A stretch of 64,000 nucleotides of DNA from an uncultured Desulfobulbus sp. (GTDB lineage: Bacteria > Desulfobacterota > Desulfobulbia > Desulfobulbales > Desulfobulbaceae): NCBI RefSeq assembly GCF_963664075.1, contig NZ_OY760916.1:1428001-1492000 (forward strand), read 5' to 3'. A program made the position numbers and the translations under genes. Shown in pieces: positions 17,273 to 26,216 of this stretch. The notes under the pieces are model-generated. The model was given only the letters and a program-made list of their open reading frames with translations. It did no database searches and was not told the DNA's origin. Position 1 is the stretch's first letter. Each line of letters starts with the position of its first letter.

Positions 17273-18169
17273 TCAAAGTTTTTCTTTGTTTGTGGTGGGA
17301 ATATCTAGCTCGCCTTTGTAGTCGCGTACAGTCTTATAGTCATCATCCGAGGCCAAAACTGCGCCATAACGAATGGAGCGTCCCCAACGGGACATCTCCT
17401 CTTTTCCCTTTGTGGTCGGATCAAGGGTGATCATGGCCTGTTGAATCGCCTCCAGGTTTTTGGGCTCCAGGGTTGCAGTATTGCCGATCAGGGCGAATCC
17501 GGGAAAAGGGGGTGTCTGGGCAAGGATTTGCAAGCCCATGTGGGTATAGCGCTGTCCAATAGCGGTTTTAATGCCCCCAAGTTGGTATTCGCCGCGAATG
17601 ACTGCCAGGGCGACGGCATCGTGTTTTCCCAGATAGCGATAGCGGTTTTTTTCGCAGCTTGAGTTGTGCTGACGTAAGAGTCCATTGACTGAAAGGTAGC
17701 CACAGGTCGAAAGTGGCTGGGTCAGGGCAATACTTTGATTTTGCAAGTTATGGAGATCAATGGGCTGATCAGCTAAAGCTATGATAGAGCAGGTGTACTT
17801 GGGCTGGCCAGAGGCTTCCTTGAAATGAATCAGCGGTTCTGCTTGCGGATACTGAGAACGAAGTTCTACATAGGGCAGGGGACCAAGATAGGCCAGGTCG
17901 ATAGTGCCTGCCTGGAATTTTTCAAGAATTTTGGCGTAATTCTCCGAAAAGTCGAATTCAATTTTTTGGCCTAGCTGCTCTTCAAGGTATTCAACCATGG
18001 GGCGGAATTTAAGGACAATAGCCTCGCGGCTTTCCATGGGCAGGGGCGCAAAACGAATGGTTGCCTTGTTGTTAGCCCAGAGAGGTGAGACTAAAAGGGT
18101 TAAAAAAAAAATAACCACGCTCAAACTGTGAGTCAGGGGGGGGAGCCCTGAGAATAGGTAACAAACCAT
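17273..18169 (-). CDS. PhnD-like periplasmic phosphate/phosphonate-type binding protein
   Basis: The 298-residue protein starts with a signal peptide (SLSVVIFFLTLLVSPLWA) and has the periplasmic binding fold of the PhnD/PF12974 group. Typical segments are RFAPLPMESREAIVLKFRP, the hinge DLAYLGPLPYVE, and the ligand loop STCGYLSVNGLL. There are no ABC permease or ATPase genes nearby; instead the next gene is a hybrid sensor kinase, so it probably senses rather than transports. The phrase LGPLPYVELRSQYP is common to sensory PhnD homologues paired with kinases. AAAGGA precedes the ATG. Confidence 0.85.
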   Translation of the reverse strand: MVCYLFSGLPPLTHSLSVVIFFLTLLVSPLWANNKATIRFAPLPMESREAIVLKFRPMVEYLEEQLGQKIEFDFSENYAKILEKFQAGTIDLAYLGPLPYVELRSQYPQAEPLIHFKEASGQPKYTCSIIALADQPIDLHNLQNQSIALTQPLSTCGYLSVNGLLRQHNSSCEKNRYRYLGKHDAVALAVIRGEYQLGGIKTAIGQRYTHMGLQILAQTPPFPGFALIGNTATLEPKNLEAIQQAMITLDPTTKGKEEMSRWGRSIRYGAVLASDDDYKTVRDYKGELDIPTTNKEKL

Positions 18170-18318
18170 GGTGTTGATTCCTTTGAGCTAGAATTAAACC
18201 GTGTATCTAGGCTTCAGTAAATACAAAAGGCTCGTTGGATTATCAACGAGAACCCATGGATTATGCAAGGAATTAAGTTCTAAAATAAGACGTACACTCT
18301 AGGGGGGCGAGGAGGATA

Positions 18319-18831
18319 CTACGCGTGTTCAGTTGCATTTTCGCCTCTGGGCGACGGTATCTGGGAGGTAGTTTGTTGTGGAGGAAGAGAGCTGAGGAGA
18401 ATCAAAGCAATTCCTCCGACAATCACTGCTAGATTTGCCGCCATGGAAAGACCGTGCAGTTTTCTAAACTCGGCAAGGTATGGGTCGTTTTTCGGGGTAG
18501 TTTCAAAAGAGGTTATATGCTCTTTGAGGGCAGCTGCTTTGGGTTCAAGCACATACGCCTGGGTTGCTGAAAGCAAGAGCATCAAGGTGATGATGGTCAC
18601 CGAGATCAGAGAAAAACGACCACGATTGACCAGCCGGCAGCACAGCGCTACTGCTCCGCACATTAGCCCCCATCGAAAATACCCCGGAAAGAGCAAACCG
18701 ACAATATTCCCCGCCATATCACGGGAGTAAGAAGAAAAGAGTTTAGGGGTGAGAATAAAAGTAAACAGTGCCGCCCCTCCCAGCCAGCAGCTGATGGCGA
18801 GATTATAGAAAAAAAGAAAAATATTTTGCAT
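18319..18831 (-). CDS. DUF4149/TMEM205-like membrane protein
   Basis: This 170-residue protein has four predicted membrane helices. The first contains the polar motif AISCWLGGAALFTFILTP typical of DUF4149, and the last is SMAANLAVIVGGIALILLSSL. A loop between helices three and four carries the family-like FRKLHGLSM. Function is unknown for the family. I start at 18831 because GAGGTT precedes that ATG; the frame upstream to 18906 lacks support. It appears to be transcribed alone. Confidence 0.72.
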   Translation of the reverse strand: MQNIFLFFYNLAISCWLGGAALFTFILTPKLFSSYSRDMAGNIVGLLFPGYFRWGLMCGAVALCCRLVNRGRFSLISVTIITLMLLLSATQAYVLEPKAAALKEHITSFETTPKNDPYLAEFRKLHGLSMAANLAVIVGGIALILLSSLPPQQTTSQIPSPRGENATEHA

Positions 18832-19074
18832 GACGAACCTCGTTGAGTTGGGGCATAAATACGCAAGACTCCCTTGAGTTGTGCCTGAAGGGTATGGCTC
18901 CAGCAATTAGCTCTAGCGTACTAGGTTTGCAATAGTTAGAGTATCCCTTTGAAGGGATATTGCCTGTTTTTTGACTACCATGGAACTCAGTTGTCAGTCG
19001 AAGGTTTTGATATACTTCACAGATTCTTGAGAAGACTTCTGCACATGTTCCTTATAATTGTTGGAGAAAATCTT

Positions 19075-19407
19075 ATGCGCCACGCATTTTTTCTTTCCCT
19101 GTTGCTGCTTCTGTGTCCTTCGTTTGTGCTGGCAGGACGAGGGTATGGCCCTCCTCCACCCGTTTATGGATACCCCGCGCCCTATGGCGGTTCCCATAAT
19201 CACCATGCCCGTACCCATGATCATCGAGATGCCTGGATTCCCGCTGCCATAGTGGGAGGGCTTTTAGGGATTTTTGCCCTTTCGCAGATGGATTCGATGT
19301 ATACCCAACAAGCCCCTGGGGAACGTATCTGTCGGGATACCTACAATTACTATGATGCCTATGGAAATTACACCCATTCAACCTATGTGGATCGTCCTTG
19401 CCGATAA
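19075..19407 (+). CDS. Small secreted Tyr/Pro/His-rich protein
   Basis: This 110-residue protein has a clear signal peptide (HAFFLSLLLLLCPSFVLA) followed by a Gly/Pro/Tyr-rich stretch (GYGPPPPVYGYPAPYGG), a His cluster (NHHARTHDHRD), and a single hydrophobic segment (AAIVGGLLGIFAL) resembling a glycine-zipper. The C-terminus contains two cysteines (RICRDTYNYYDAYGNYTHS and the final residues). Similar small envelope proteins are common and uncharacterised. The ATG at 19075 is preceded by TGGAGAA. It stands alone between divergent and tandem neighbours. Confidence 0.65.
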   Translation: MRHAFFLSLLLLLCPSFVLAGRGYGPPPPVYGYPAPYGGSHNHHARTHDHRDAWIPAAIVGGLLGIFALSQMDSMYTQQAPGERICRDTYNYYDAYGNYTHSTYVDRPCR

Positions 19408-19643
19408 ATGCTGCAATGGGGAGCAACCTAATCGGAGGTAATCTGCAGGGCTATCGTAATCCCCTGAAGCCATTGTGACGAAAGGACTCTAGGCGAGATT
19501 GTTATCATTTTAAATGAGAAGCTGTTGTTTTTAAAGAAAAAAATATATGCCTGGTACGTGGTCTATTGTATTGTGTATGTATCCAGCTCAATGGAGAAAT
19601 GTTGACGAACATCCTCACGGTAACATAACCAGGGAGGGGAATA

Positions 19644-21077
19644 GTGGATGCGAACACTTCAGGTATAAGAAAGAATACTGGCTCGCGTCAACTCTTGCAG
19701 GAGCTACAAAAACAACGTCTTGAATTGCAACGGCAAAATGAAGAGCTGCGCTTAGCTCGCGCTGAAGTTGAAGCCGGACTGGAAAAATACTATCAGCTCT
19801 ATGATTTTGCTCCTGTCGGCTATTGCACCGTTGACCAGCAAGGGGAGGTCCTCGAGAGTAATCTGGCTGGTGCACTTTTACTCGGGGTGGATCGTGCGCG
19901 TTTGCTTGGCCGTGCTCTAAAGCGATTTGTCGCTCCGGAATCGTATGCTCAGCTGGGAACTTTTTTTTCAGACATGTATTCTACCCGGCAAAAGGCAACG
20001 GGAGAAATCTTGATTCCTGGGGGCGAGGGAGAGCATCGTATGCTTTACCTTGAAGGATCAGGTTTTGAGCATACGTCGGGCGAGCGACGCGGACGAATAG
20101 CCATGATGGATGTGACAGAATCACGGCAAAATTCCGTTGAACTTGAGCATTACCGCTACCATCTCGAAGAATTGGTCCAACAACGTACCAGTGAGTTGGA
20201 GAGGGCGAACCTCCAATTAAAAGAACAGGCTGAAAATTTAGCCTCTATCTACCAGGCATTGCAAAGTATTGGCCTGGTTGTCTGTAGCCTGCGCTCAAGC
20301 GATGCCCATATCGATATTTTTAGTGCGGGGGCTGAGCGGCTTTTTGGGTATCGCCAGGATGCGGTGCTCGGCCAATCACTTTCGCTGATTTGCCCTCATG
20401 AAGGGGCAGGGCAACTGCTTTCCCAGATGGACCAGTGGCGACAAGGTCATCCGATGCAGTCTATGAATATGAGTCTGGTGCGGAAAAATGGGGAGCAATT
20501 TCCAGCTGTTGTTTCTATTCACCCTTTTTGCAGGGTAGGGGGAGAGTTTACCAAACTGGTTGGCGCTTTTCGTGATATTTCCGAACTTATCGAGGTGCAA
20601 GAGCAATTGCAGGATATGAACGATGAGTTAGAGCGAAGGGTTGCACTTCGAACAACAGAATTACACGAATCCAACGTGGCTCTGACCGTGCTCTTAAAAA
20701 AAAGAGAAGAAGATCGAAAAATACTGGGTGAACAGGTTGTCTCCAACACCTCGCACTTGGTGGAGCCGCTCTTGGAAAGACTCCGTAAAACTCATCTGAC
20801 TACAGAACAACGAACGCTGGTGGATATTCTTGCCACCAATATAGACGAAATAACCTCGCCTTTTGCGAGTAAATTTTCATCAAAACTCAACAGGTTAACC
20901 CCAGCAGAGCTGCAAGTGGCTAACCTGGTGAAGCTGGGGAAACGCACAAAAGAGATCGCTGACATCATGCATCTTTCACCAGGCACGATCAGTATCCATC
21001 GCAAAAACATTCGCAGAAAGTTGGAACTGACCCATCAAAAGACCAACTTGCAGACCATGCTTTCCAATAATTCCTAA
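19644..21077 (+). CDS. PAS-domain transcriptional regulator with LuxR-type HTH
   Basis: The 477-residue cytoplasmic protein opens with a coiled coil (LQKQRLELQRQNEELRLA), then a PAS domain (FAPVGYCTVDQQGEVLESN, about 55-165), a linker helix, a second PAS domain (about 205-325), another coiled coil, and ends with a LuxR/FixJ helix-turn-helix (LTPAELQVANLVKLGKRTKE and LSPGTISIHRKNIRRKL). It has no receiver domain, so it should bind its signal directly through PAS. Start is the GTG at 19644 after AGGGAGGGG. The radical SAM gene follows 47 bp downstream on the same strand. Confidence 0.85.
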   Translation: MDANTSGIRKNTGSRQLLQELQKQRLELQRQNEELRLARAEVEAGLEKYYQLYDFAPVGYCTVDQQGEVLESNLAGALLLGVDRARLLGRALKRFVAPESYAQLGTFFSDMYSTRQKATGEILIPGGEGEHRMLYLEGSGFEHTSGERRGRIAMMDVTESRQNSVELEHYRYHLEELVQQRTSELERANLQLKEQAENLASIYQALQSIGLVVCSLRSSDAHIDIFSAGAERLFGYRQDAVLGQSLSLICPHEGAGQLLSQMDQWRQGHPMQSMNMSLVRKNGEQFPAVVSIHPFCRVGGEFTKLVGAFRDISELIEVQEQLQDMNDELERRVALRTTELHESNVALTVLLKKREEDRKILGEQVVSNTSHLVEPLLERLRKTHLTTEQRTLVDILATNIDEITSPFASKFSSKLNRLTPAELQVANLVKLGKRTKEIADIMHLSPGTISIHRKNIRRKLELTHQKTNLQTMLSNNS

Positions 21078-21124
21078 GCATTTCCAGAAATACGCTGGAA
21101 AAATCTTGCCTGTAGGAGGATATC

Positions 21125-22138
21125 ATGCATGAGGCACTTTTTTATCAACAAAAGGCTGATGGCAGTGTCTCCTGTAATCTCTGCCATCATCGTTGCCATA
21201 TTCAACCAGGTAAGCGAGGCCGCTGTGGAGTGCGAGAAAATCAAAATGGCCAGCTGATATCCCTGGTCTACGGGATGCTGGTTGCTGAGAGTGTCGACCC
21301 CATAGAAAAAAAACCGATGTTTCATCTCCTTCCTGGGAGTACTTCCTATTCCATCGCTACAGTGGGCTGTAATTTTCACTGTCTCCATTGTCAGAACTAT
21401 CAAATCTCACAATATCCACAGCTGCACACAGCTCTGGTCAGAGACCGCAAAACCAGTCCGGCTTCAGTGGTGGAGCAGGCACGTGCAAACGGCTGTGATA
21501 GCATCAGCTATACCTATGTTGAACCGACTATCTTTTATGAGTTTGCCCATGATTGCGCTCAACTTGCCCGCCAGCAAGGATTGAAAAATATCTTTGTCAG
21601 CAATGGCTATATGACCCCTGAGGTCGGGCGTCATCTAGCTGGGGTACTCGATGGTATCAATATTGATCTCAAATCCTTTCAGCCTGAATTTTATCAAAAA
21701 ATCTGTAAAGCCAAGCTTGAACCAGTCTGTGAAAATATACGCCTCTTTTATGAGCTGGGCGTTGTTGTCGAGGTAACCACCCTGGTCATCCCGGGATTGA
21801 ATGACAGTGAGGAAGAGTTGCACGATATCGCCCGTTTTCTTGTTTCAATCTCACCAGATATTCCCTGGCATGTCAGTGGGTTCCGTCCCACCTATCAGAT
21901 GGTTGATCGCCCTTCCACCTCCATGGAGAGTCTCGTTCGTGCCCGTGAGATCGGCATTGCAGAAGGATTGCGTTATGTCTACACCGGCAATATGGCCACT
22001 CCAGACGGAGAGGATACCTTTTGTCCTTCATGTCGCAAACAGCTTATTGGTCGTCAAGGATTCAGAAGTCAGGTGCTTGCTGTAAGCAATGGTCGCTGCA
22101 GTCAATGTCAGACTGGCTTGTATGGTGTTTGGAAATAG
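21125..22138 (+). CDS. amrS: AmmeMemoRadiSam-type radical SAM enzyme
   Basis: This 337-residue protein is the radical SAM member of the AMMECR1/MEMO1/radical-SAM trio, related to pyruvate formate-lyase-activating enzymes. It has an N-terminal Cys/His zinc-like motif (CNLCHHRCHIQPGKRGRCGV), the radical SAM cluster motif (TVGCNFHCLHCQNYQIS), and a C-terminal Cys pair set (CPSCRKQLIGR and CSQCQTG) resembling a rubredoxin-like knuckle. AGGAGG lies close before the ATG. The usual AMMECR1 and MEMO1 partners are not in the window. The substrate of this family is unsettled. Confidence 0.88.
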   Translation: MHEALFYQQKADGSVSCNLCHHRCHIQPGKRGRCGVRENQNGQLISLVYGMLVAESVDPIEKKPMFHLLPGSTSYSIATVGCNFHCLHCQNYQISQYPQLHTALVRDRKTSPASVVEQARANGCDSISYTYVEPTIFYEFAHDCAQLARQQGLKNIFVSNGYMTPEVGRHLAGVLDGINIDLKSFQPEFYQKICKAKLEPVCENIRLFYELGVVVEVTTLVIPGLNDSEEELHDIARFLVSISPDIPWHVSGFRPTYQMVDRPSTSMESLVRAREIGIAEGLRYVYTGNMATPDGEDTFCPSCRKQLIGRQGFRSQVLAVSNGRCSQCQTGLYGVWK

Positions 22139-22250
22139 CTGTTACTGCAATTAAAATTTTTTGTTTAGCTTGTTTTTTCACCCCCTCGAAATATTGAAAA
22201 TGCATATTTGCAAGCAAAGTTTGCTCAAATGCGTAGTTGATTTGTATTTG

Positions 22251-22273
22251 TATAATGAGAATTATTATTATCC
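22251..22273 (+). promoter_or_regulatory. Candidate Fur box
   Basis: TATAATGAGAATTATTATT matches the 19-bp Fur consensus (GATAATGATAATCATTATC) at 15 positions. It lies about 80 bp before the ferric-reductase-like gene in an AT-rich promoter region, so iron repression of the following two genes is likely. Confidence 0.6.
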
Positions 22274-22353
22274 AACGGCGATAATTCCTTTCTACAAAAT
22301 AGGGTGCAACGTGGGGCTCGTCGAAAACGATACAAATCCTTGGAGAAAGCTTC

Positions 22354-23010
22354 ATGCAACAAAACAGGACAAATCCCTATCCTAATGCAAGTATAACCAG
22401 GAGAAGTCTGGTTATAGCGAGCGGAGCTCTTTTTCTCGCAACCGTACTCTCTGTACCCTTTTACTATCCGACAGAAACGCTGTGGTATAAGCTTGGTGTT
22501 GATAAGCTCTTGTTGCAGGTTGGTCAGTTTGCAGGCCTGCTTACTTTGGCTCTTTTGGTAGTGCAGGTGCTACTAGCCCTACGGCCAGAAGTTCTAGCCA
22601 AGTCCTTTAGTCCGGGTTCACTGCTGCGTTGGCATCGGGGCAACGGTATCGCTCTTGCGGTATTGGCTGTAAGTCATGTGCTTCTCGTTCTGGCACCGGA
22701 AGGTATTGCGAACCTCCCTATTGGCAGAGAGTATTGGCCTGAGATGTTGGGGGCAGCTGGTTTGGTACTTTTGTTGGCAACGGTGCTTCTTTCCCAGTTT
22801 CGCACCCAGATGAAACTTAGTTTTGCAGGTTGGAGCTCACTGCATCGCCCTATGGGGTATGGCCTCTTTTTTCTTGTTACTCTTCATATACTCTTTGTCA
22901 GCGAGTCCTTTCAAGGCGGACTGCCCCGCTATGGTCTGATCACTGTTAGTCTTCTTGTCTTTGCAACTGCTGCTGGCAGCTGGGTTCATCGCAGTCACCG
23001 TTCATCCTGA
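22354..23010 (+). CDS. Ferric-reductase-like transmembrane haem protein
   Basis: The 218-residue protein has about six membrane helices and the histidine pattern of the ferric reductase-like domain (MsrQ/NOX type): LRWHRGNGIALAVLAVSHVL and SSLHRPMGYGLFFLVTLHIL each place His residues for two b haems. It lacks FAD- and NADPH-binding domains, so electrons must come from a partner. A Fur box lies upstream and a YceI gene follows after 25 bp; both suggest a role in iron or redox homeostasis. The ATG lies close to a weak GGAGAAAGC site. Confidence 0.78.
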   Translation: MQQNRTNPYPNASITRRSLVIASGALFLATVLSVPFYYPTETLWYKLGVDKLLLQVGQFAGLLTLALLVVQVLLALRPEVLAKSFSPGSLLRWHRGNGIALAVLAVSHVLLVLAPEGIANLPIGREYWPEMLGAAGLVLLLATVLLSQFRTQMKLSFAGWSSLHRPMGYGLFFLVTLHILFVSESFQGGLPRYGLITVSLLVFATAAGSWVHRSHRSS

Positions 23011-23035
23011 TATTTTCATCCTTATGGAGGACCTT

Positions 23036-23635
23036 ATGAAATATTTTCGTCTTCTCTATGTAAGTGTAGCTCTTCTGACTCTGAGTGTCCCTCAAGTTTG
23101 GGCACAGGCACGAAGCTGGGCTGTTGATGCTGTCCACTCTAATGTTTATTTCAGTATTGATCATATTTTTTCCAAGGTTCATGGTCGTTTTGCAGATGTA
23201 GAGACTACTCTTGTCTTTGATCCTGAGAATTTACAAGCAAGCAGTCTATCGTACATAATTAAAGTAGACTCGGTTGATACAGGCGAGCCCAAACGTGATA
23301 AACATCTGCTTTCCTCAGATTTTTTCGATGGAAGCAAATATAAAACCATTACCTTTACATCAAAGTCGATAACAGATGCCGGCAATGGCCTCTATAATGT
23401 GTCTGGTACCTTGCTGATCAAAGGCAAATCACATGCGGTGGTGTTGCCGCTGAAATTGGCAGGTGTCAAGGAACACCCTGCTGCTAAAGGAAAAGAGGTT
23501 ATTGGTTTTAATGGTATCTTAAGTTTAGATAGGTTGGCTTTGAATGTCGGGAGTGGTGTATTCTATTCAATGGGTTTGATTGGAAAAGACGTTGAAGTGC
23601 TTGTGACCATTGAGGCGCTTTCCGATAAACAATAA
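23036..23635 (+). CDS. YceI-family periplasmic protein
   Basis: This 199-residue protein has a signal peptide (LLYVSVALLTLSVPQVWA) and a lipocalin-like YceI domain. Typical segments are WAVDAVHSNVYFSIDHIFSKVHG cut around VHSxVxFxIxH, GEPKRDKHLLSSDFFD and YKTITFTS, and NGILSLDR. YceI domains bind isoprenoid lipids such as quinones in a hydrophobic barrel. ATGGAGG precedes the chosen ATG at 23036. Its pairing with a membrane b-type cytochrome-like gene resembles the common cytochrome b561-YceI arrangement, so quinone-related electron transfer is plausible. Confidence 0.88.
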   Translation: MKYFRLLYVSVALLTLSVPQVWAQARSWAVDAVHSNVYFSIDHIFSKVHGRFADVETTLVFDPENLQASSLSYIIKVDSVDTGEPKRDKHLLSSDFFDGSKYKTITFTSKSITDAGNGLYNVSGTLLIKGKSHAVVLPLKLAGVKEHPAAKGKEVIGFNGILSLDRLALNVGSGVFYSMGLIGKDVEVLVTIEALSDKQ

Positions 23636-23708
23636 ACAGCAGCAGTGGGCACCCACTATCACGGATGCAGAAGCAGGTGAATCAGTACCGATTTAGCCTG
23701 TGAAAGAT

Positions 23709-23743
23709 ATCCCTTCGCGCCCAACGCCGAAGGGATTTTTTTT
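23709..23743 (+). terminator. Rho-independent terminator after the YceI gene
   Basis: ATCCCTTCG pairs with CGAAGGGAT and is followed by eight T. Confidence 0.88.
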
Positions 23744-24047
23744 GGTAGGGTTTGCCTGGCTCTCTCTTTTTGTTCATTCTGATATTTCAATGAGAGTCTA
23801 TTTTTTACGCTTTTAATGAACAATGACGAGGGGGTACTGAGGAATGATCCATGGGGGCGGCTTGACTCTATTTCTAAGCTGTTGTATTTATGGATATAAT
23901 GATTTTGTAAATACGTGTTGTCTGCGCTCGAATCAAAGTGAGTACGTTATCGAGTCCCTAAATCCATGAGCACTTTGGTAGGGCGCGTCAGTTTTTCCAT
24001 CATGTGGATTCATGATAAACCTGTTTAACGGTAGTAACGAGGGGTGA
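23744..24047. other. Promoter region of the sucrose operon
   Basis: About 300 bp without a gene. A perfect TATAAT at 23895-23900 could be the -10 box, but no good -35 sits 17 bp upstream, which would fit an activated or stress-controlled promoter. The leader of about 140 bp shows no riboswitch I recognise. Confidence 0.4.
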
Positions 24048-26216
24048 ATGAAGAACAGTGCAAAAGGACTTTACGTTGCTTTACTCAGTATTCATGGGTT
24101 GATTCGGGGAAAAGATCTTGAGCTTGGGCGTGATGCAGATACCGGAGGGCAGACTCTCTATGTTGTCGAACTTGCTCAGGCTCTCGCCAAACAAAAGGGG
24201 ATTTGCCAGGTTGATCTGATCACCCAGCGGGTGGTTGATACAAGTGTGTCCGCCGATTATGCCAAGCCCGTGGAAAAGCTTGGGGACAAGGTACGTATTG
24301 TCCGCATTGATGCCGCTCCCGATCAATACCTGCCCAAAGAACAACTCTGGGATCATCTTGATTTTTTTGCAGATCATCTTGTTAACTTTTTTAAGGGAAA
24401 TAATATTTTCCCTGATGTTCTTCACAGCCATTATGCCGATGCCGGCTACGTGGGTTCACGACTTTCCAACCAGCTTGGTATCCCATTGATTCATACCGGC
24501 CATTCCTTGGGGCGGGTGAAGCGTAGCCGGTTGCTGGCAAGCGGGCTCAACGCTGAAGAGATTGAATCCCGTTTCAATATGAGCCGGCGTATTGAGGCGG
24601 AAGAGCAGTCTCTGGCCACAGCCGAGCGGGTGATAACCAGTACGCATCAGGAAATCGCGGAGCAGTATGAGCTCTACGATTACTACCAACCTGAGCAGAT
24701 GGTGGTTATTCCACCGGGAACCAATCTCAACCAGTTCATGCCCCCCACTGGAGAAGAACTGAAAAGTGATTTGTATCAACGAATAACCAGACACCTGAAA
24801 AATCCGGATAAGCCTATTATTCTGGCTCTTTCCCGACCTGATCACCGAAAGAATATCGTTGCCCTGGTCGAGGCATTTGGTCAATCGGAGCAGTTGCAGG
24901 CTTTAGCTAATCTTGTAATTATTGCCGGAAACAGAGATGACATCGATGAGCTTGATGAAGGTGCTCAGGAGGTTTTTCGTACCTTATTGGTAACCATTGA
25001 TCGCTATGATCTCTATAGCATGGTTTCCATGCCCAAGCACCACAGTCGAGATCAGGTGCCGTTGATTTACAGAATTGCTGCAGCTTCAGGGGGGGTATTT
25101 GTCAACCCCGGCCTAACCGAACCCTTTGGGCTGACTCTGATTGAGGCCGCGGCCAGCGGTATGCCCATCGCAGCCACAGAAGATGGTGGCCCCAAAGATA
25201 TTATTCATAATTGCCAGAACGGGTTTCTCATTAATCCCCTGGAACCTCAATCCATTGGAGAAGCCATTCTCAAACTCCTGCGGGATAGGGATCTCTGGAA
25301 TCAATGTGCTACAAACGGTCTGAAAGGGGTCCGTGAACATTATTCCTGGGGGGCCCACGCCAAGCGGTATGTCGAGGTGCTTAAGCCTATCACGGAAGAA
25401 TCGGAGCGGCTGGTGCGCAAATCAATTGTCCGTAGGCAACATCTCTACGGTGACCGTGTCATTGTCAGCGATCTGGATCTGAACCTGATCGGTGACAATG
25501 AGAGTCTTGAAGAGCTGCTTGCTCAACTCAGAAGGCATCGTAAACGCTGTTATTTCATCATTGCCACTGGTCGGCGGCTTGATGCTTCGCTTAAGCTGAT
25601 GAAAAAACACAATATTCCCGAGCCGGATGTGTTGATCACCAGTAGCGGCACCGAAATCTACTACGCCCCTGATCTCACCTTTGATACGGCCTGGGCAAAG
25701 CATATCGATCATCAGTGGACCAGGCATATTGTGAAATTGCTCCTCACTGAGTTTCCCGGGTTGAAGCTGCAGCCAGCAATCGAACAGAGCCGCTATAAAC
25801 TCAGCTATTATTTTGACCCAGAACTTGCGGATATCGAAGAAATCAAACAGATCCTGTACCGTGATGAACAGGTCGTTTTTATGCAGACCGCTTTTGGTCA
25901 ATTTCTCGATATTCTGCCCCAACGGGCCTCAAAGGGGCTGGCGCTTCGCTATGTGGTCGAGCAGCTGCGTCTTGATCTGGATAAGGTCTTTGTTGCCGGT
26001 GGGTCGGGTGCAGATGAGGATATGATGCGGGGCAATACCCTGGCTGCGGTTGTGGCCAACCGACATAATGAGGAACTCTCACAGCTCATTGATGTGGATC
26101 GCATTTATTTCTCCCAAAAGCCCTATGCTGCAGGAATCCTTGAGGCGATCGAATTCTATGACTTCTTTGGGGAGTGCCGCGATCCGCGGACCGGAGAAGA
26201 GGTATCCGATGCCTAG
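24048..26216 (+). CDS. sps: Sucrose-phosphate synthase with degenerate C-terminal phosphatase domain
   Basis: This 722-residue protein makes sucrose-6-phosphate from UDP-glucose and fructose-6-phosphate. The GT-B glycosyltransferase part (1 to about 460) shows SIHGLIRGKDLELGRDADTG, HTGHSLGRVKR, the nucleotide-binding SRPDHRKNIVALVEAF and the GT4 motif NPGLTEPFGLTLIEAAASG. A HAD domain follows (about 470-715) in which the nucleophile motif reads VSDLDLNLIG and the final motif VAGGSGADEDM: the usual Thr and the GDSGND acidic residues are changed, so this domain probably cannot hydrolyse phosphate. CGAGGGG precedes the ATG. The separate phosphatase gene overlaps its 3' end by 8 bp. Confidence 0.93.
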   Translation: MKNSAKGLYVALLSIHGLIRGKDLELGRDADTGGQTLYVVELAQALAKQKGICQVDLITQRVVDTSVSADYAKPVEKLGDKVRIVRIDAAPDQYLPKEQLWDHLDFFADHLVNFFKGNNIFPDVLHSHYADAGYVGSRLSNQLGIPLIHTGHSLGRVKRSRLLASGLNAEEIESRFNMSRRIEAEEQSLATAERVITSTHQEIAEQYELYDYYQPEQMVVIPPGTNLNQFMPPTGEELKSDLYQRITRHLKNPDKPIILALSRPDHRKNIVALVEAFGQSEQLQALANLVIIAGNRDDIDELDEGAQEVFRTLLVTIDRYDLYSMVSMPKHHSRDQVPLIYRIAAASGGVFVNPGLTEPFGLTLIEAAASGMPIAATEDGGPKDIIHNCQNGFLINPLEPQSIGEAILKLLRDRDLWNQCATNGLKGVREHYSWGAHAKRYVEVLKPITEESERLVRKSIVRRQHLYGDRVIVSDLDLNLIGDNESLEELLAQLRRHRKRCYFIIATGRRLDASLKLMKKHNIPEPDVLITSSGTEIYYAPDLTFDTAWAKHIDHQWTRHIVKLLLTEFPGLKLQPAIEQSRYKLSYYFDPELADIEEIKQILYRDEQVVFMQTAFGQFLDILPQRASKGLALRYVVEQLRLDLDKVFVAGGSGADEDMMRGNTLAAVVANRHNEELSQLIDVDRIYFSQKPYAAGILEAIEFYDFFGECRDPRTGEEVSDA

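Noticed and set aside
26050-26208. Upstream extension of the sucrose-phosphate phosphatase
   Set aside because: These codons run inside the synthase gene in another frame; the ATG at 26209 follows a ribosome-binding site and begins a canonical HAD N-terminus.
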